From an uncultured Mailhella sp. (lineage in GTDB: Bacteria > Desulfobacterota > Desulfovibrionia > Desulfovibrionales > Desulfovibrionaceae): a stretch of DNA of 64,000 nucleotides. Of this stretch, positions 9,209 to 18,564 are shown one piece after another; the first letter of the stretch is position 1; the number at the start of each line of letters is the position of its first letter. The DNA lies in contig NZ_OZ007001.1 of assembly GCF_963931295.1 (NCBI RefSeq), positions 1,925,137 to 1,989,136 of the forward strand, given 5' to 3'. Under the pieces are notes generated by a model. The model was not told the DNA's origin and searched no databases. It saw only the letters and a list, made by a program, of their open reading frames with translations. The position numbers were made by a program, and so were the translations under genes.

Positions 9209-9554
9209 GCGAGCCTCGCTTTTTATCGGAAATAAGAAGGACCGCGCCCGAAAGCGCAGGCCTCGCCGTACCGGTACAATGTAGGCTTCCGCAGGAAAAA
9301 GGCAAGTTGTTCAACAAATTAGATAAGGTACGGAATTGTTTCGCTGCTGGGGCCTGAAAACGGAAAAGGCGGCGGAGCTCGGAGGCGTCGTGCGGCTCCC
9401 GGAAAGGGCTGAATGCGCCCGGCCTCGTGCCGAAGGCGGGCGTGCGAACGGGCGCGGCGAAACAATAATGAATCGCTGCGGCGTTGCGCGGGGCCGCTTT
9501 ACCGGCAAACAGGGATATGGCATATTCGTCACAAGCGTGCCCAAGGAGTCTTCC

Positions 9555-12212
9555 ATGTCCGCAGTCATTGTTCCCGAGCATTCCCGGCGTCTTCTGGAGG
9601 CCATTTCGGCAGGTCGTTCTTTCGAGCTGGACAGCTTCATTTTCGTGACGGCCGACGACTGGCTCATGGCCATAGGCTATCCGCAGGAGGGAGAGTTTTC
9701 CGTAGGGCGTTTTGAATCCGCGCTGGATGAAGCCGTCCGCAAGGTGAAGCCTTCCGACTGCTTTGCCATTGCTCCGGAGATGCCGGAGCGATTGGAAAGT
9801 CATGTGGAGGACAGGGACGTGTACTACACGCTGGATGCGTCGTCTCCGGTGCCGCCCAGGCTTCGCGGCCCGGTGCGGCACGCCCGCGAACGTCTTTTAG
9901 TGGACGAAACGCGCGAATTCACGCCGGAGCATCGCCGGCTCTGGGCGGAATTCATGGGACGCATGCCGCTGCCGCCGCGCATACGTCAGCTGTATTCGGG
10001 CACGGCCGCCGCGCTCCAGGGGCCGGCGGATCTGCGCCTTCTGAACGCCTGGGACGCCGAGGGGCAGCTTGCCGCCTGTCTGCTCATGGACTATTCCCTG
10101 CCGCATCATGTGAGCTACGTGCTCGGCGCGCATTCCAAAACGCATTACGTGCCGCATGCGCCCGATCTGCTTTTTGCCGAAATGCTGGAGCGCGCCCGGG
10201 CGGAAGACAAGCAGACCGTGCTGCTCGGGCTCGGCGTGAACGAGGGCATCACCCGCTTCAAGAAAAAATGGGGCGGTGTGCAGGGCGCGCCTTACGAGCT
10301 CGCGGTGTGGCAGGAAGCTTCGGGATCGGGCGGATTTTTCGACATGGCGGCGTATCTTGCCATCAGCATAGGCACGTCGTCGGGCAACTACGAGATGTCG
10401 CGCTGGAAGTTCTTCGATTCCCTTCCCGAGCAGCGGCCGTGCGCCATGCTCTGGCGTCTCGACAAGAACGGACGCACGTCTTGGATAGGCGGTTCGGCGC
10501 ACTTTTTCTGCTATTCCTTCGAGCATTCGCTGCGTCGTCTTTTTGAAAACGTGGACACCGTGCTTCTGGAAGGCCCCATCGACTCGGACAGCATGGACGA
10601 GGTGGCGCGCATCGGCCGTTCCCCGGAACCGGACGCCCCGCGCGTGGCGCAGTTTCTTTCGGAAGAGGACGTGCGTCGCCTTGAGCGCATGGTGTACGGT
10701 CCCGAAGGCTTCTGGGCAAGGCTTGCGGGCGTGCAGCAGGAACGCAGCATCGACGTGCGGCAGGTGCTGGCCGAAAGCCGTCAGTGGTACGCGTTCTTCT
10801 CGCTCTGGACGTCGTATCTCGAACGCAACGGCTGGACGAATTCCGTGGATCTCGAAGTGTGGAACATCGCGCTCGACATGGGCAAGTCGGTCATGGGCAT
10901 GGAAAGCCTTGCCGAGCAGATAGCCTCGCTGGAGTCGGCGCCCATGACGCGCATCGTAAAGTTCATGAAGGAGTGCTCCTTCTGGCCGAAGCTCATGAAC
11001 AGCAATCGTTCGCGGTATCTGGCGGGCGATCTCATGGGCATGATGGGCACGAGCGCTGAATTTCCCACGCGCACGGGCACCATCATCAGCGTGCGCGATC
11101 AGCGCTTCCGCGAGCGCATGCGGCCGTACATCGAGCGGGGCGGAACGGCGGTGTTCGTGGGTGCCGCCCACATGATCAATCTGCGGCACATGCTAGCCGA
11201 AGACGGCTTTACCGTGACGCGCGTGCTGCCCACGTGGAAACATCGCTTTTCCGCCTGGATACGGCGCGACGATTCCGTGGTGCTGCCCGGCAATCCCGAC
11301 GCGCCGACGTGGGAAAAGGCTCCGGAAAACATTCGATCCTCCGCGCTGCGCAACGAGCCTTCCGGTCATGCGGCGCGCTCTTCCTCCCGCGGCCCGTCTT
11401 CGGGCAGGGCGCTCGCCGATCTCGGCGCGCGGGCCGTCGTGCCGGAACAGATTCCCGCCTACGTGCGCGCGGTTTCCGGCCGCACGCTGCGCTCCTGCGA
11501 GGGCTTTGCCGCCTGGACCACGACCGACAGCTGCACGCTGGTGGCCTTCCCCGCGCAGGACGAGCTCGCCTCCTGCGGCCTGCACAGCGCGGCCTACGCG
11601 GACAGGCTGGAGAGCGCCGTGGCCTGCGCGCTGGCCATGCCGAATCTGCGGCGCATCACCGTGCTGGCTCCCGTGGTTCCGGCATCTGCGCCGGACAAGG
11701 CCGTGGTGGAGCGCGACGCCTGGTGGTGCGTGAACGTGCCGCATGCTCCGGGGCAGAAGCTGCGCAACATGCTGAACCGCGCCCGGCGCGAGGCTGTGGT
11801 GGGCGTGGAAGAGTGGGGGTCGGAACACGACGCGCTGGTGGATCACTATCTCAAGGTGCGCACGCTCGCTCCGGGCACGAGGCATATTTTCGGCAAAGTG
11901 GGGGCGTACGTGAAGGCGTCGCCCGAGGCCGTGCTCTTCGGCGCGCGGTCGGCGTCGGGCAGGCTGCTGGCGCTGGCCGTGGGCGACTACAGCGCGCTCA
12001 GCACGGCGTTCTACATGTTCGCCTTCCGGCAGGACGACTGTCCTCCGGGCGTGAGCGACGCGCTGGTGCAGGCGCTGGCCGACGAAGCCGTGCGCCGGGG
12101 GCAGAGCGTGCTGAATCTGGGCCTCGGCATAGACGGAGGCATTGCCTTCTTCAAAAAGAAGTGGGGAGCCTTCGAGGCCATGCCGCATCTGGAAACGAGC
12201 TGGATGGTCTAA
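9555..12212 (+). CDS. GNAT-like / TraB-Tiki / GNAT-like three-part fusion protein
   Basis: 885-residue cytoplasmic protein, no signal peptide. Residues about 1-285 and about 620-885 are homologous to each other and resemble FemAB/GNAT-like acyltransferase domains: each ends in an almost identical block (LGLGVNEGITRFKKKWGG and LGLGIDGGIAFFKKKWGA). Between them, about 290-570, lies a TraB/GumN (Tiki-superfamily) domain with both family GxxH motifs (GSAH in WIGGSAHFF and GAAH in VFVGAAHMINL) and the glutamate of VLLEGP, the expected metal-protease-type residues. A low-complexity linker (about 590-620) joins it to the last domain. The ATG at 9555 follows AAGGAG by 8 bases; the longer upstream reading frame has no ribosome site. 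Followed 93 bases later by a radical SAM gene. Domain assignment is from motifs by eye; the reaction is unknown. Confidence 0.75.
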   Translation: MSAVIVPEHSRRLLEAISAGRSFELDSFIFVTADDWLMAIGYPQEGEFSVGRFESALDEAVRKVKPSDCFAIAPEMPERLESHVEDRDVYYTLDASSPVPPRLRGPVRHARERLLVDETREFTPEHRRLWAEFMGRMPLPPRIRQLYSGTAAALQGPADLRLLNAWDAEGQLAACLLMDYSLPHHVSYVLGAHSKTHYVPHAPDLLFAEMLERARAEDKQTVLLGLGVNEGITRFKKKWGGVQGAPYELAVWQEASGSGGFFDMAAYLAISIGTSSGNYEMSRWKFFDSLPEQRPCAMLWRLDKNGRTSWIGGSAHFFCYSFEHSLRRLFENVDTVLLEGPIDSDSMDEVARIGRSPEPDAPRVAQFLSEEDVRRLERMVYGPEGFWARLAGVQQERSIDVRQVLAESRQWYAFFSLWTSYLERNGWTNSVDLEVWNIALDMGKSVMGMESLAEQIASLESAPMTRIVKFMKECSFWPKLMNSNRSRYLAGDLMGMMGTSAEFPTRTGTIISVRDQRFRERMRPYIERGGTAVFVGAAHMINLRHMLAEDGFTVTRVLPTWKHRFSAWIRRDDSVVLPGNPDAPTWEKAPENIRSSALRNEPSGHAARSSSRGPSSGRALADLGARAVVPEQIPAYVRAVSGRTLRSCEGFAAWTTTDSCTLVAFPAQDELASCGLHSAAYADRLESAVACALAMPNLRRITVLAPVVPASAPDKAVVERDAWWCVNVPHAPGQKLRNMLNRARREAVVGVEEWGSEHDALVDHYLKVRTLAPGTRHIFGKVGAYVKASPEAVLFGARSASGRLLALAVGDYSALSTAFYMFAFRQDDCPPGVSDALVQALADEAVRRGQSVLNLGLGIDGGIAFFKKKWGAFEAMPHLETSWMV

Positions 12213-12305
12213 AAGTTCGAGCGGATTTTCGCGGCGCGGAGACGAAGAAACGGCGTTTCCGGCGGCCGGTGTTCCAAAACAAAACGCCTTTTGGGGAGAA
12301 ACGGC

Positions 12306-13352
12306 ATGACTTCTGACGTCGAACGGCTTTTCGCGCAGTTTCGCGCGCCCGGATTTCTTCAGGAATTTCGGGAGATGTTTCAGCCCCGGGCGCTGGAATG
12401 CCTGCAGGTGGAAGTGACTTCCTGCTGCACGGGCAAATGCACCTACTGTCCGCACACCACGCGCGCCGACGTGTGGAAGAGCCGGCACATGAAGCCCGAG
12501 ACCTTTGCGGCGCTCTGGCCGGTCATGGTCAAGACCGGTCGCGTGCATCTTCAGGGCTGGGGCGAGCCTTTTCTGAACCCGCATTTCATGGATTTTGCGG
12601 AGCTGGCCAGAAGAGCCGGATGCGCAGTGTCCACCACGACCTACGGGCTCGGCATGACCGAGAATCTGGCGGAGCGCATTGTGGCGAGCGGCATGGACAT
12701 CGTGGCCTTTTCCCTGGTCGGCACGGACGAAGCCAGCAACGGCGCGCGGGCGGCCGTGCCCTTTTCCCGCGTGAAGGAAGCGGTGCGTCTGCTTCAGCAG
12801 GCGCGGCGAAAAAGAAACGCCGTGCATCTGGAAATTCATCTGGCCTATCTCATGCTGGCCTCCAATGTGGAGGCTGTGCGTAACCTGCCGCAGCTCATGG
12901 ACGAGTGGGGCGTGCATGCGGCCGTCATCAGCACCATGGACTACATTCCCTCGCCGGAAATGGCGAAGGAAGCCTTTGCGCCTCACGAGCGGGAGAAGAT
13001 AGAGGCCGCCCGCGCGGTGCTGGAGGACGTGGGCGCGAAGGTGCGCGCCGCAGGACGGGATTTTTATGCGTCGCTCCCTGCGCCGGAGCCTGCGCCTTTT
13101 TGTCGCGAGCGGGCGCACAAGACCCTTTACGTGGACGCGGAAGGATATATTTCTCCCTGTGTATATCTCAACGTGCCTCTTCGCGAGCCTCAGCCGAACC
13201 GCACGGTGTTCGGCAACGTGCTGGAAGAGAGTCCGCTTGCCATATGGGCAAAGCCCGGGTATGCGGATTTCCGCGCCGCGGTGCAGACGGCGGATCCGCC
13301 GTCCGCCTGCGTTTCGTGCGCCAAACGTTTCGAGGCTCCCTGCGCGCAGTAG
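12306..13352 (+). CDS. Radical SAM protein with partial SPASM domain
   Basis: 348-residue radical SAM enzyme. Cys41, Cys45 and Cys48 (CTGKCTYC) bind the SAM [4Fe-4S] cluster, and QGWGEPFLNP is the SAM-binding GGE-like strand. The C-terminus carries a reduced SPASM/Twitch pattern: FC-x13-GYISPC, then CVSC-x7-C, enough for one auxiliary cluster. Relatives include peptide-modifying and sulfatase/AOR-maturation radical SAM proteins, so the substrate could be a peptide or a small molecule. The ATG at 12306 has GGGGAG 7 bases upstream and is preferred to an in-frame TTG 5 codons earlier. It sits between the GNAT-TraB-GNAT fusion and a GNAT gene on one strand, probably one transcript. I found no obvious small precursor-peptide gene nearby. 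Confidence 0.85.
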   Translation: MTSDVERLFAQFRAPGFLQEFREMFQPRALECLQVEVTSCCTGKCTYCPHTTRADVWKSRHMKPETFAALWPVMVKTGRVHLQGWGEPFLNPHFMDFAELARRAGCAVSTTTYGLGMTENLAERIVASGMDIVAFSLVGTDEASNGARAAVPFSRVKEAVRLLQQARRKRNAVHLEIHLAYLMLASNVEAVRNLPQLMDEWGVHAAVISTMDYIPSPEMAKEAFAPHEREKIEAARAVLEDVGAKVRAAGRDFYASLPAPEPAPFCRERAHKTLYVDAEGYISPCVYLNVPLREPQPNRTVFGNVLEESPLAIWAKPGYADFRAAVQTADPPSACVSCAKRFEAPCAQ

Positions 13353-13419
13353 CGGAGCCGCGCCGTGGGGCCGCTCCTTTTGGGAATATGCTGTGCCCGC
13401 AGGCGATGCCGGAGGATTC

Positions 13420-13905
13420 ATGCTCATAAGAAATGCGACACTGGCCGATCTTGCGGTCGTGGCCGAGGTGGAAAGGCGCTGTTTTCCTGCCAGTGAGGCA
13501 GCCACGGAGGAGGAATTCCGGGAGCGTCTGGAGGCGTATGCCGACTGCTTCTGGCTGCTTTTTGAGGACGGGCGTCTGGCGTCGTTCATCGACGGCATGG
13601 CTACGGACGAACCCGACCTGCGCGATGAAATGTACGCGGACGCCTCGCTGCACAGGCCGGACGGCCGCTGGCAGATGATTTTCGGACTCAACACGCTGCC
13701 TGAGCATCGCGGAAGGGGCTATGCCGCCATGCTGGTGCGTCATTTGACGGAAGAGTCGCGGAAGCGGGGAAAGCTCGGCGTGGTGCTTACCTGCAAGGAG
13801 AGGCTCGTGCCCTATTACGCCTCGCTCGGCTTTGAGAACGAAGGACTTTCGTCGTCCACGCACGGCGACGTTTCCTGGTATCAGATGCGCCTGACCTTCC
13901 GTTGA
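13420..13905 (+). CDS. GNAT-family N-acetyltransferase
   Basis: 161-residue single-domain GNAT. The acetyl-CoA pyrophosphate loop is seen in NTLPEHRGRGYAAMLVRHL (Q/RxxGxG/A form RGRGYA), followed by the late VPYYASLGFENEG strand that closes the fold. GGAGGA lies 4 bases before the ATG at 13420, deciding the start against the much longer upstream frame that overlaps the radical SAM gene. It is the third gene of the 9.5-13.9 kb set, 67 bases after the radical SAM gene. The acceptor (amine of a protein, peptide or small molecule) is unknown; the context suggests it acts on the same product as its neighbours. Confidence 0.85.
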   Translation: MLIRNATLADLAVVAEVERRCFPASEAATEEEFRERLEAYADCFWLLFEDGRLASFIDGMATDEPDLRDEMYADASLHRPDGRWQMIFGLNTLPEHRGRGYAAMLVRHLTEESRKRGKLGVVLTCKERLVPYYASLGFENEGLSSSTHGDVSWYQMRLTFR

Positions 13906-14190
13906 GGCTGAATTTTTTTGCCGGCAGAAGGATGCCTTCGGGCGGGCGCGGCCTTTTCAGGCTCAAAAGGAAGGGGGCGGTCTTGTCCGGCGTTCGGCGC
14001 AAAAGGCGTCTCGGACGCGAATCGTCTTTCTGCATCGGGCCGGGCGCGGCGTTTGTTGTGCTTCAAGGCGCGCCAACAACGCCGCAGCGCGATTTTCGGC
14101 ATGTGCGGAGGCTTCGGAATAACGTCTTGTGCCCGGACGACGGCCTTCAAAAAAACATATTAAATAAAGATATGTGATATGGCCCGATTA

Positions 14191-14213
14191 GAGCTTTTTT
14201 TCTCAAAAAGCTC
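14191..14213. promoter_or_regulatory. Perfect inverted repeat in the cstA upstream region
   Basis: GAGCTTTTT and AAAAAGCTC form a 9-bp perfect inverted repeat around a 5-base spacer. It is about 130 bases ahead of cstA and could be an operator, or a leader hairpin. The 13906-14339 gap otherwise holds GC-rich sequence changing to AT-rich sequence near 14150, and no gene. Confidence 0.4.
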
Positions 14214-14339
14214 AAGGGTCGGTCAATGTATCGCCTTGCATAAATTTGTCAAGTGGAATACTTGCCTTCTAGAATCTTCGGCGCCTTCCCTGCATGAGGG
14301 ATGCATGGAGAGGACGCCGACACTTGAGAGGTTGTTTGT

Positions 14340-15785
14340 ATGGTTAGTTTCTTTCTGTGCCTGGCTCTTCTGATCATAGGCTACTTTACCTACGGCAAGA
14401 TGGTAGAGAACACCTTTGGTCCGGACGACCGGGAAACTCCCGCCGTCGTCATCAACGACGGCGTTGACTATGTGGTGCTTCCCCAGTGGAAGCTGTTCCT
14501 CATTCAGCTGCTGAACATCGCCGGTCTCGGACCCATCTTCGGCGCGCTGCAGGGCGCGCTCTGGGGCCCCGTGGTGTTCCTGTGGATCACCTTCGGCACC
14601 ATTTTCGCCGGCGGCGTCCACGACTTCTTCTCCGGCATGACCAGTGAGCGCAACAACGGCGCTTCGGTTTCCGAAATCACCGGCATCTACCTCGGCTCCA
14701 CCATGAAGACCGTCATGCGCGTCTTCTCCGTGGTGCTGCTCGTCATGGTCGGCACCGTGTTCGCCGTTGGTCCCGCCGGCCTCATCGTTAAGCTGTGCAG
14801 CGAAGCCGGCGCTTCCGGCATTCTGCTGAACGCTTCCTTCTGGCTGACCGTGGTGCTGATCTACTACTTCATCGCCACCTTCATTTCCATCGACAAGATC
14901 ATCGGCAAGATCTATCCCGTCTTCGGCGTCTGCCTCGTCATCATGGCCGTGGGCGTGGGCGCTGGCATTGTGATTGATCCCGCCTACCAGATTCCCGAAC
15001 TCTGGGATCACTTCACCAACATGCATCCCAAGGGAACGCCCATCTGGGCCTTCATGTTCATCACCGTGGCCTGCGGCGCCATTTCCGGCTTCCACGCCAC
15101 GCAGTCGCCCCTCATGGCCCGCTGCATGAAGAGTGAACATCAGGGCCGCTTCGTGTTCTACGGCGCCATGGTGTGCGAAGGCATCATCGCCCTCATCTGG
15201 GCCGCCGCCGGCTGCACCATCTATGAAGTCACCAACGGTCAGACCACCGGTCTGCTCGCCAGCCTCGGCGCCGGTCAGTCCGCCGCCATCTACGACGTGT
15301 GCAGCAAGACCATGGGCGGCATAGGCATCGGCCTTGCCATGGTCGGCGTCATCGCCTGCCCCATCACCTCCGGCGACACGGCCTTCCGTTCCGCCCGTCT
15401 GGTGCTGGCCGACTGGTTCAAGGTCTCCCAGACCAGCTACAAGAACCGTCTCCTCTTCTGCGTGCCGCTGCTCGGCGCGGGCGCGCTCATCAGCCAGCTC
15501 GACTACACCATCGTGTGGCGCTACTTCAGCTGGACCAACCAGACCCTGGCCATGATCGTGCTCTGGGCCGCCTCCATGTACCTCTTCCTGAACAAGAAGA
15601 ACTACTGGATCACCGCCGTGCCCGCCACCTTCATGAGCGCCGTGTCGAGCACCTACTTCTGCATGGCCCCCGAATGCCTCGGCCTTGTGGTGAAGCTGCC
15701 CACCGCCGTGGCCTATGTGATCGGCGTGGTCGTGGCCGCGCTGTTCCTCAGCCTGTTCCTGCGCGCCACCCGCAGGCACGCGTAA
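14340..15785 (+). CDS. cstA: CstA-family transporter (pyruvate/peptide), short form
   Basis: 481-residue inner-membrane protein with about a dozen hydrophobic segments. YFTYGKMVENTFGPDDRETPA, LLNIAGLGPIFGALQGALWGP, GGVHDFFSGM and SGFHATQSPLMARC are CstA signatures; relatives take up pyruvate or peptides during carbon limitation. It is shorter than the roughly 700-residue E. coli CstA and BtsT, matching the compact forms found in many gut anaerobes. The start ATG at 14340 follows GAGAGG. The 434-base upstream gap has an inverted repeat at 14191-14213, and a strong terminator follows at 15905-15935, so it is a single-gene unit. Confidence 0.88.
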   Translation: MVSFFLCLALLIIGYFTYGKMVENTFGPDDRETPAVVINDGVDYVVLPQWKLFLIQLLNIAGLGPIFGALQGALWGPVVFLWITFGTIFAGGVHDFFSGMTSERNNGASVSEITGIYLGSTMKTVMRVFSVVLLVMVGTVFAVGPAGLIVKLCSEAGASGILLNASFWLTVVLIYYFIATFISIDKIIGKIYPVFGVCLVIMAVGVGAGIVIDPAYQIPELWDHFTNMHPKGTPIWAFMFITVACGAISGFHATQSPLMARCMKSEHQGRFVFYGAMVCEGIIALIWAAAGCTIYEVTNGQTTGLLASLGAGQSAAIYDVCSKTMGGIGIGLAMVGVIACPITSGDTAFRSARLVLADWFKVSQTSYKNRLLFCVPLLGAGALISQLDYTIVWRYFSWTNQTLAMIVLWAASMYLFLNKKNYWITAVPATFMSAVSSTYFCMAPECLGLVVKLPTAVAYVIGVVVAALFLSLFLRATRRHA

Positions 15786-15904
15786 CGCTGCGGCCGCTTT
15801 TCAAAGGCGGCGCGGAAAAACTTCTGAAAGAGGCTGCTGCCTTCTTTTGAACATGCAGTGACGGAACGCCGAGGCGCTCCAGATCCCTCTGTTTCAGAGT
15901 GCGA

Positions 15905-15935
15905 GGGGGCCGTCCGCAGAGACGGCCCCCTTTTT
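15905..15935 (+). terminator. Rho-independent terminator after cstA
   Basis: GGGGGCCGTC pairs with GACGGCCCCC over a 6-base loop and is followed by TTTTT. The hairpin lies about 120 bases past the cstA stop, ahead of the next gene. Confidence 0.85.
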
Positions 15936-15987
15936 CTTTGTTCTGCGCCTGGCGCATGAACCAAACTTCATCTCTCCGGGAGTTGTG

Positions 15988-17001
15988 ATGCTGTATTTCA
16001 AACCGGCCAGACTCGGCAGCGCAGGGCTGAACGACAAGGATTTGAAGGAGGATAGAAAGTCCTGCCTTGTCTTCGGTCCCTGCGGCGTCGGGCAGAAGGC
16101 GCTGTACCTGAACAGTATTTTCATGGAGCGCCGCTTCTACATTCCCGCGTCCAACATTCAGCGCGCCTACAAGCGCGTGGCCATGAGCAAGGGCGGCTTC
16201 ACCGGCAAGGGCATCTTCGGCTCCATTCCCTATCTGGTGGTGGAATACGACAACGGGGAGCATGTGCAGTGTACGTTCAAGCATGAAAGCCATGTGGACA
16301 TGATGCTTGCGGAAATTCAGCATCGCTTTCCGCACATCAAGACCATGTCCGAGGCGGCGGCCCGAAAGCTCGCCGAGGCCAGGGCTGCGGAAGAGGCCAG
16401 ATATGTGAAGCACCTTTCTCCCGCGGCGGAGAAAAGCCTCAATGAGCTGCGCCAGGCCCGGGAATTTCTTGAAAAGCGCCCCGATCTGACCACGCGGCTT
16501 GCCGCGGCGAGCAAGGCCAGACGCGTGGATCAGCTCACCAATCCCGCGCACAAGTGGGTGGCGCTCGCCATTTTCTGCCTGGCGCTCGCGGCGTCCGTCT
16601 ACGGCGCCTACACGTGGCTGACCGGATCGGGCGATTACGGCATGTACGTGACGCTCATCGGTCTTGCCGCGCTGTTCTTTTTTGCCAGCGCCCACGTGCT
16701 GCCCACGGCGCGCAACAACAGCCGCGCCATTGCGGCCGCGCTGGACAGAGCCCGGGACGATCTGGAGGCCTACCTGCGCGATTATCCCGACTTCCCGCTG
16801 CCCGCCCGCTACGCGCATCCGGCCACGCTGACGCGCATGATGCGCTCCATACGCGAAGGCCGTTCCGAAACCATTCCCGAAGCGTATGAGGATATGAAGG
16901 CCGTGCTTCGCTCACTGAATTCGGGCGTGAAGGTCAACCAGACGGAATACGACGAGGTAGTGGCCATCAAGCCCATGTTTCTGCTGGAAAATTATCGGTA
17001 G
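15988..17001 (+). CDS. Membrane protein of unknown function
   Basis: 337-residue protein I do not recognise. The N-terminal half (to about residue 150) is soluble and looks like a PH-like or lipid-binding beta domain (MERRFYIPASNIQRAYKRVAMS, then IPYLVVEYDNGEHVQCTFKHE); a charged helical stretch follows, then two adjacent hydrophobic segments at about 190-212 and 217-237 forming a hairpin in the membrane, and a soluble C-terminus rich in Arg and Asp. The ATG at 15988 is used, with CGGGAG just upstream; a GTG one codon earlier is possible. It is flanked by the cstA terminator and a strong hairpin at 17148-17202, so it is probably monocistronic. Confidence 0.7.
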   Translation: MLYFKPARLGSAGLNDKDLKEDRKSCLVFGPCGVGQKALYLNSIFMERRFYIPASNIQRAYKRVAMSKGGFTGKGIFGSIPYLVVEYDNGEHVQCTFKHESHVDMMLAEIQHRFPHIKTMSEAAARKLAEARAAEEARYVKHLSPAAEKSLNELRQAREFLEKRPDLTTRLAAASKARRVDQLTNPAHKWVALAIFCLALAASVYGAYTWLTGSGDYGMYVTLIGLAALFFFASAHVLPTARNNSRAIAAALDRARDDLEAYLRDYPDFPLPARYAHPATLTRMMRSIREGRSETIPEAYEDMKAVLRSLNSGVKVNQTEYDEVVAIKPMFLLENYR

Positions 17002-17147
17002 AACCGCCGAGCGGCCATTGTCCGCGGCACGCGGTCGCAGAGATTTTTAGGCGTGGTTGCAGGAAAATGCGGCGGAAATTCTCCTGACGGCGCTGAAAGA
17101 AAAGAGAAGATTTGCCGGCGTTGACGTCCGGCGCAGAACATGTTGTT

Positions 17148-17202
17148 CATGCAGGAAAAGGGCTCCGTTCTGCATTGCAGGACGGGGCCCTTTTCCTGCA
17201 TG
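17148..17202. terminator. Strong hairpin, probable bidirectional terminator
   Basis: CATGCAGGAAAAGGGC pairs with GCCCTTTTCCTGCATG and the stem continues inward through CCGT/ACGG. It lies between the unknown membrane protein (plus) and the Tat MBL hydrolase (minus), which converge here. Confidence 0.75.
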
Positions 17203-17262
17203 CTGAGCTGTTTTCGGCGATTGCCCCCGGTGCGCGTAGTTGCTGACGGCGGCTTCGGCGCG

Positions 17263-18231
17263 TCAGGCTCCGGCCTTGGCCAGTTCCTGCTTCAGCCGGG
17301 CGGCGGCGCCCTCGTTGAGCTTTTTCAGGCGGTTCAGGTAGGCGGCGCGGTTGATGAGCGGATGAGGATCGGAAGGCTTCAGGCTGCGCAGCGCGGGAAT
17401 GAGATCCGCAAGCCCGGAGGAGAAGGGGTGGGCCGCGAGGTCCACTTCAATGTTCAGCGAAGGCTGGCCGAGGCGCTCCATGCTTTTGATATAGGCTCGG
17501 ACCTGGTCGGGGCCTTCAATGGCGTTCAGCCCCTGTCCGCCCACGGTGACGGCCTTGTAGCTCTTGTCGCCCCGGCGCACGTCGTACATGTACGAAGCCG
17601 TGCCCCAGGTGTGTCCCGGCGTTTCAAGCACGGTGAACACGCTGTCTCCGCAGCGCAGCTGATCTCCGTCTTTGGCCACGACGTCCTTTTCTTCGAGCAT
17701 TTTCCATTCCTTGGGCGTTCCCCTGCTTTCGCCTGCGTAGCGGAAGGCCTCGTTCCAGCCGCGTTCCGTCATGACGAATCGGGCGTTTTTCAGCAGCGGC
17801 TTCAGACGGTAGTAGCCGCCCACGTGATCGAAATGCCCGTGCGTCATGAGCACCAGTTTGACGTCTTCCTGTGCAATGCCCACGGTGCGGAGATTGTCGA
17901 TGAGAAAATCCACAAAGGGTTCGTGCGTGGTGTCGATGAGCACCCAGCCGTCGCTGGTTTTGACGGCCCAGGAGGACACCCAGGCGATGCCTACCTGCCA
18001 GACGTTGTCGAAAGCCTGATAGGGCGCGATTTTCTGGGCGGCGGGGTCATGAATCCATGCGTCCAGTTCCTTGGGGGCCTTCTTTTCGGCTCCGAGCTTC
18101 TGGAAGAGGCGGTTGACCTCGGCGGTGCCGAGGGTTGCGGCCTGAGCCGGGGAGACGAGGGAGGGAAAAAGGGAGGCTCCGGCCGCGCAGCAGCTCAGGG
18201 CCAGAAAACGGCGACGAGCAATATTGTTCAT
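17263..18231 (-). CDS. Tat-exported MBL-fold metallo-hydrolase
   Basis: 322-residue protein with a twin-arginine signal (ARRRFLALSCCAAGASLF, cleavage near SPAQA-A, residue 31), so it is exported folded to the periplasm. The metal site is LMTHGHFDHVGGYYRL, with later ligands in ETPGHTWGTASYM and DLAAHPF. This arrangement is that of subclass B3-like MBL enzymes (including B3 lactamases and related lactonases), but the substrate is open. The start is the ATG at 18231 with AAGG upstream; an upstream in-frame extension lacks a signal and ribosome site. It is convergent with the plus-strand membrane protein and separated from pssA by its own terminator. Confidence 0.85.
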   Translation of the reverse strand: MNNIARRRFLALSCCAAGASLFPSLVSPAQAATLGTAEVNRLFQKLGAEKKAPKELDAWIHDPAAQKIAPYQAFDNVWQVGIAWVSSWAVKTSDGWVLIDTTHEPFVDFLIDNLRTVGIAQEDVKLVLMTHGHFDHVGGYYRLKPLLKNARFVMTERGWNEAFRYAGESRGTPKEWKMLEEKDVVAKDGDQLRCGDSVFTVLETPGHTWGTASYMYDVRRGDKSYKAVTVGGQGLNAIEGPDQVRAYIKSMERLGQPSLNIEVDLAAHPFSSGLADLIPALRSLKPSDPHPLINRAAYLNRLKKLNEGAAARLKQELAKAGA

Positions 18232-18509
18232 AATACCTTCTGTGGCATGAGGTTGATTGCAGACGCAGTATAGCGGAAAAGGCGCGCGCTCAACAAGATG
18301 GTGCAACACTTTGGCAGAATTGTAAGATAACGTAACACAGTGGCGTTGCTTCTGCGCAAGGGGGCAGGCGGAAGCTTCTCGGCGCGAAGCTTTGCCGGAG
18401 CGTGGAGAGGCGGACGCGGAAAAGGAAAACGGCGGAGGGGGACGCGCGTTCGGCGCGTGTGCAGGCTGGGAGAGAGTTGTCCGGCGCGCAGGAGCTTTGC
18501 CGGCAAAAG

Positions 18510-18542
18510 AAAAGGCCGTCGCTCTGGAAGCGACGGCCTTTT
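18510..18542 (-). terminator. Terminator of the rpmH-pssA block
   Basis: AAAAGGCCGTCGCT and AGCGACGGCCTTTT form a 14-bp stem around a 5-base loop, 23 bases past the pssA stop; the minus-strand T run makes it an intrinsic terminator. The rest of 18232-18564 is GC-rich and shows no gene. Confidence 0.85.
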
Positions 18543-18564
18543 CGGCAGCAAAACATGCGGAGGG

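Noticed and set aside
11193..13694. An 833-residue minus-strand open frame
   Set aside because: It is antisense to the GNAT-TraB and radical SAM genes, rich in His/Arg/Gly, with no motif; typical high-GC shadow.
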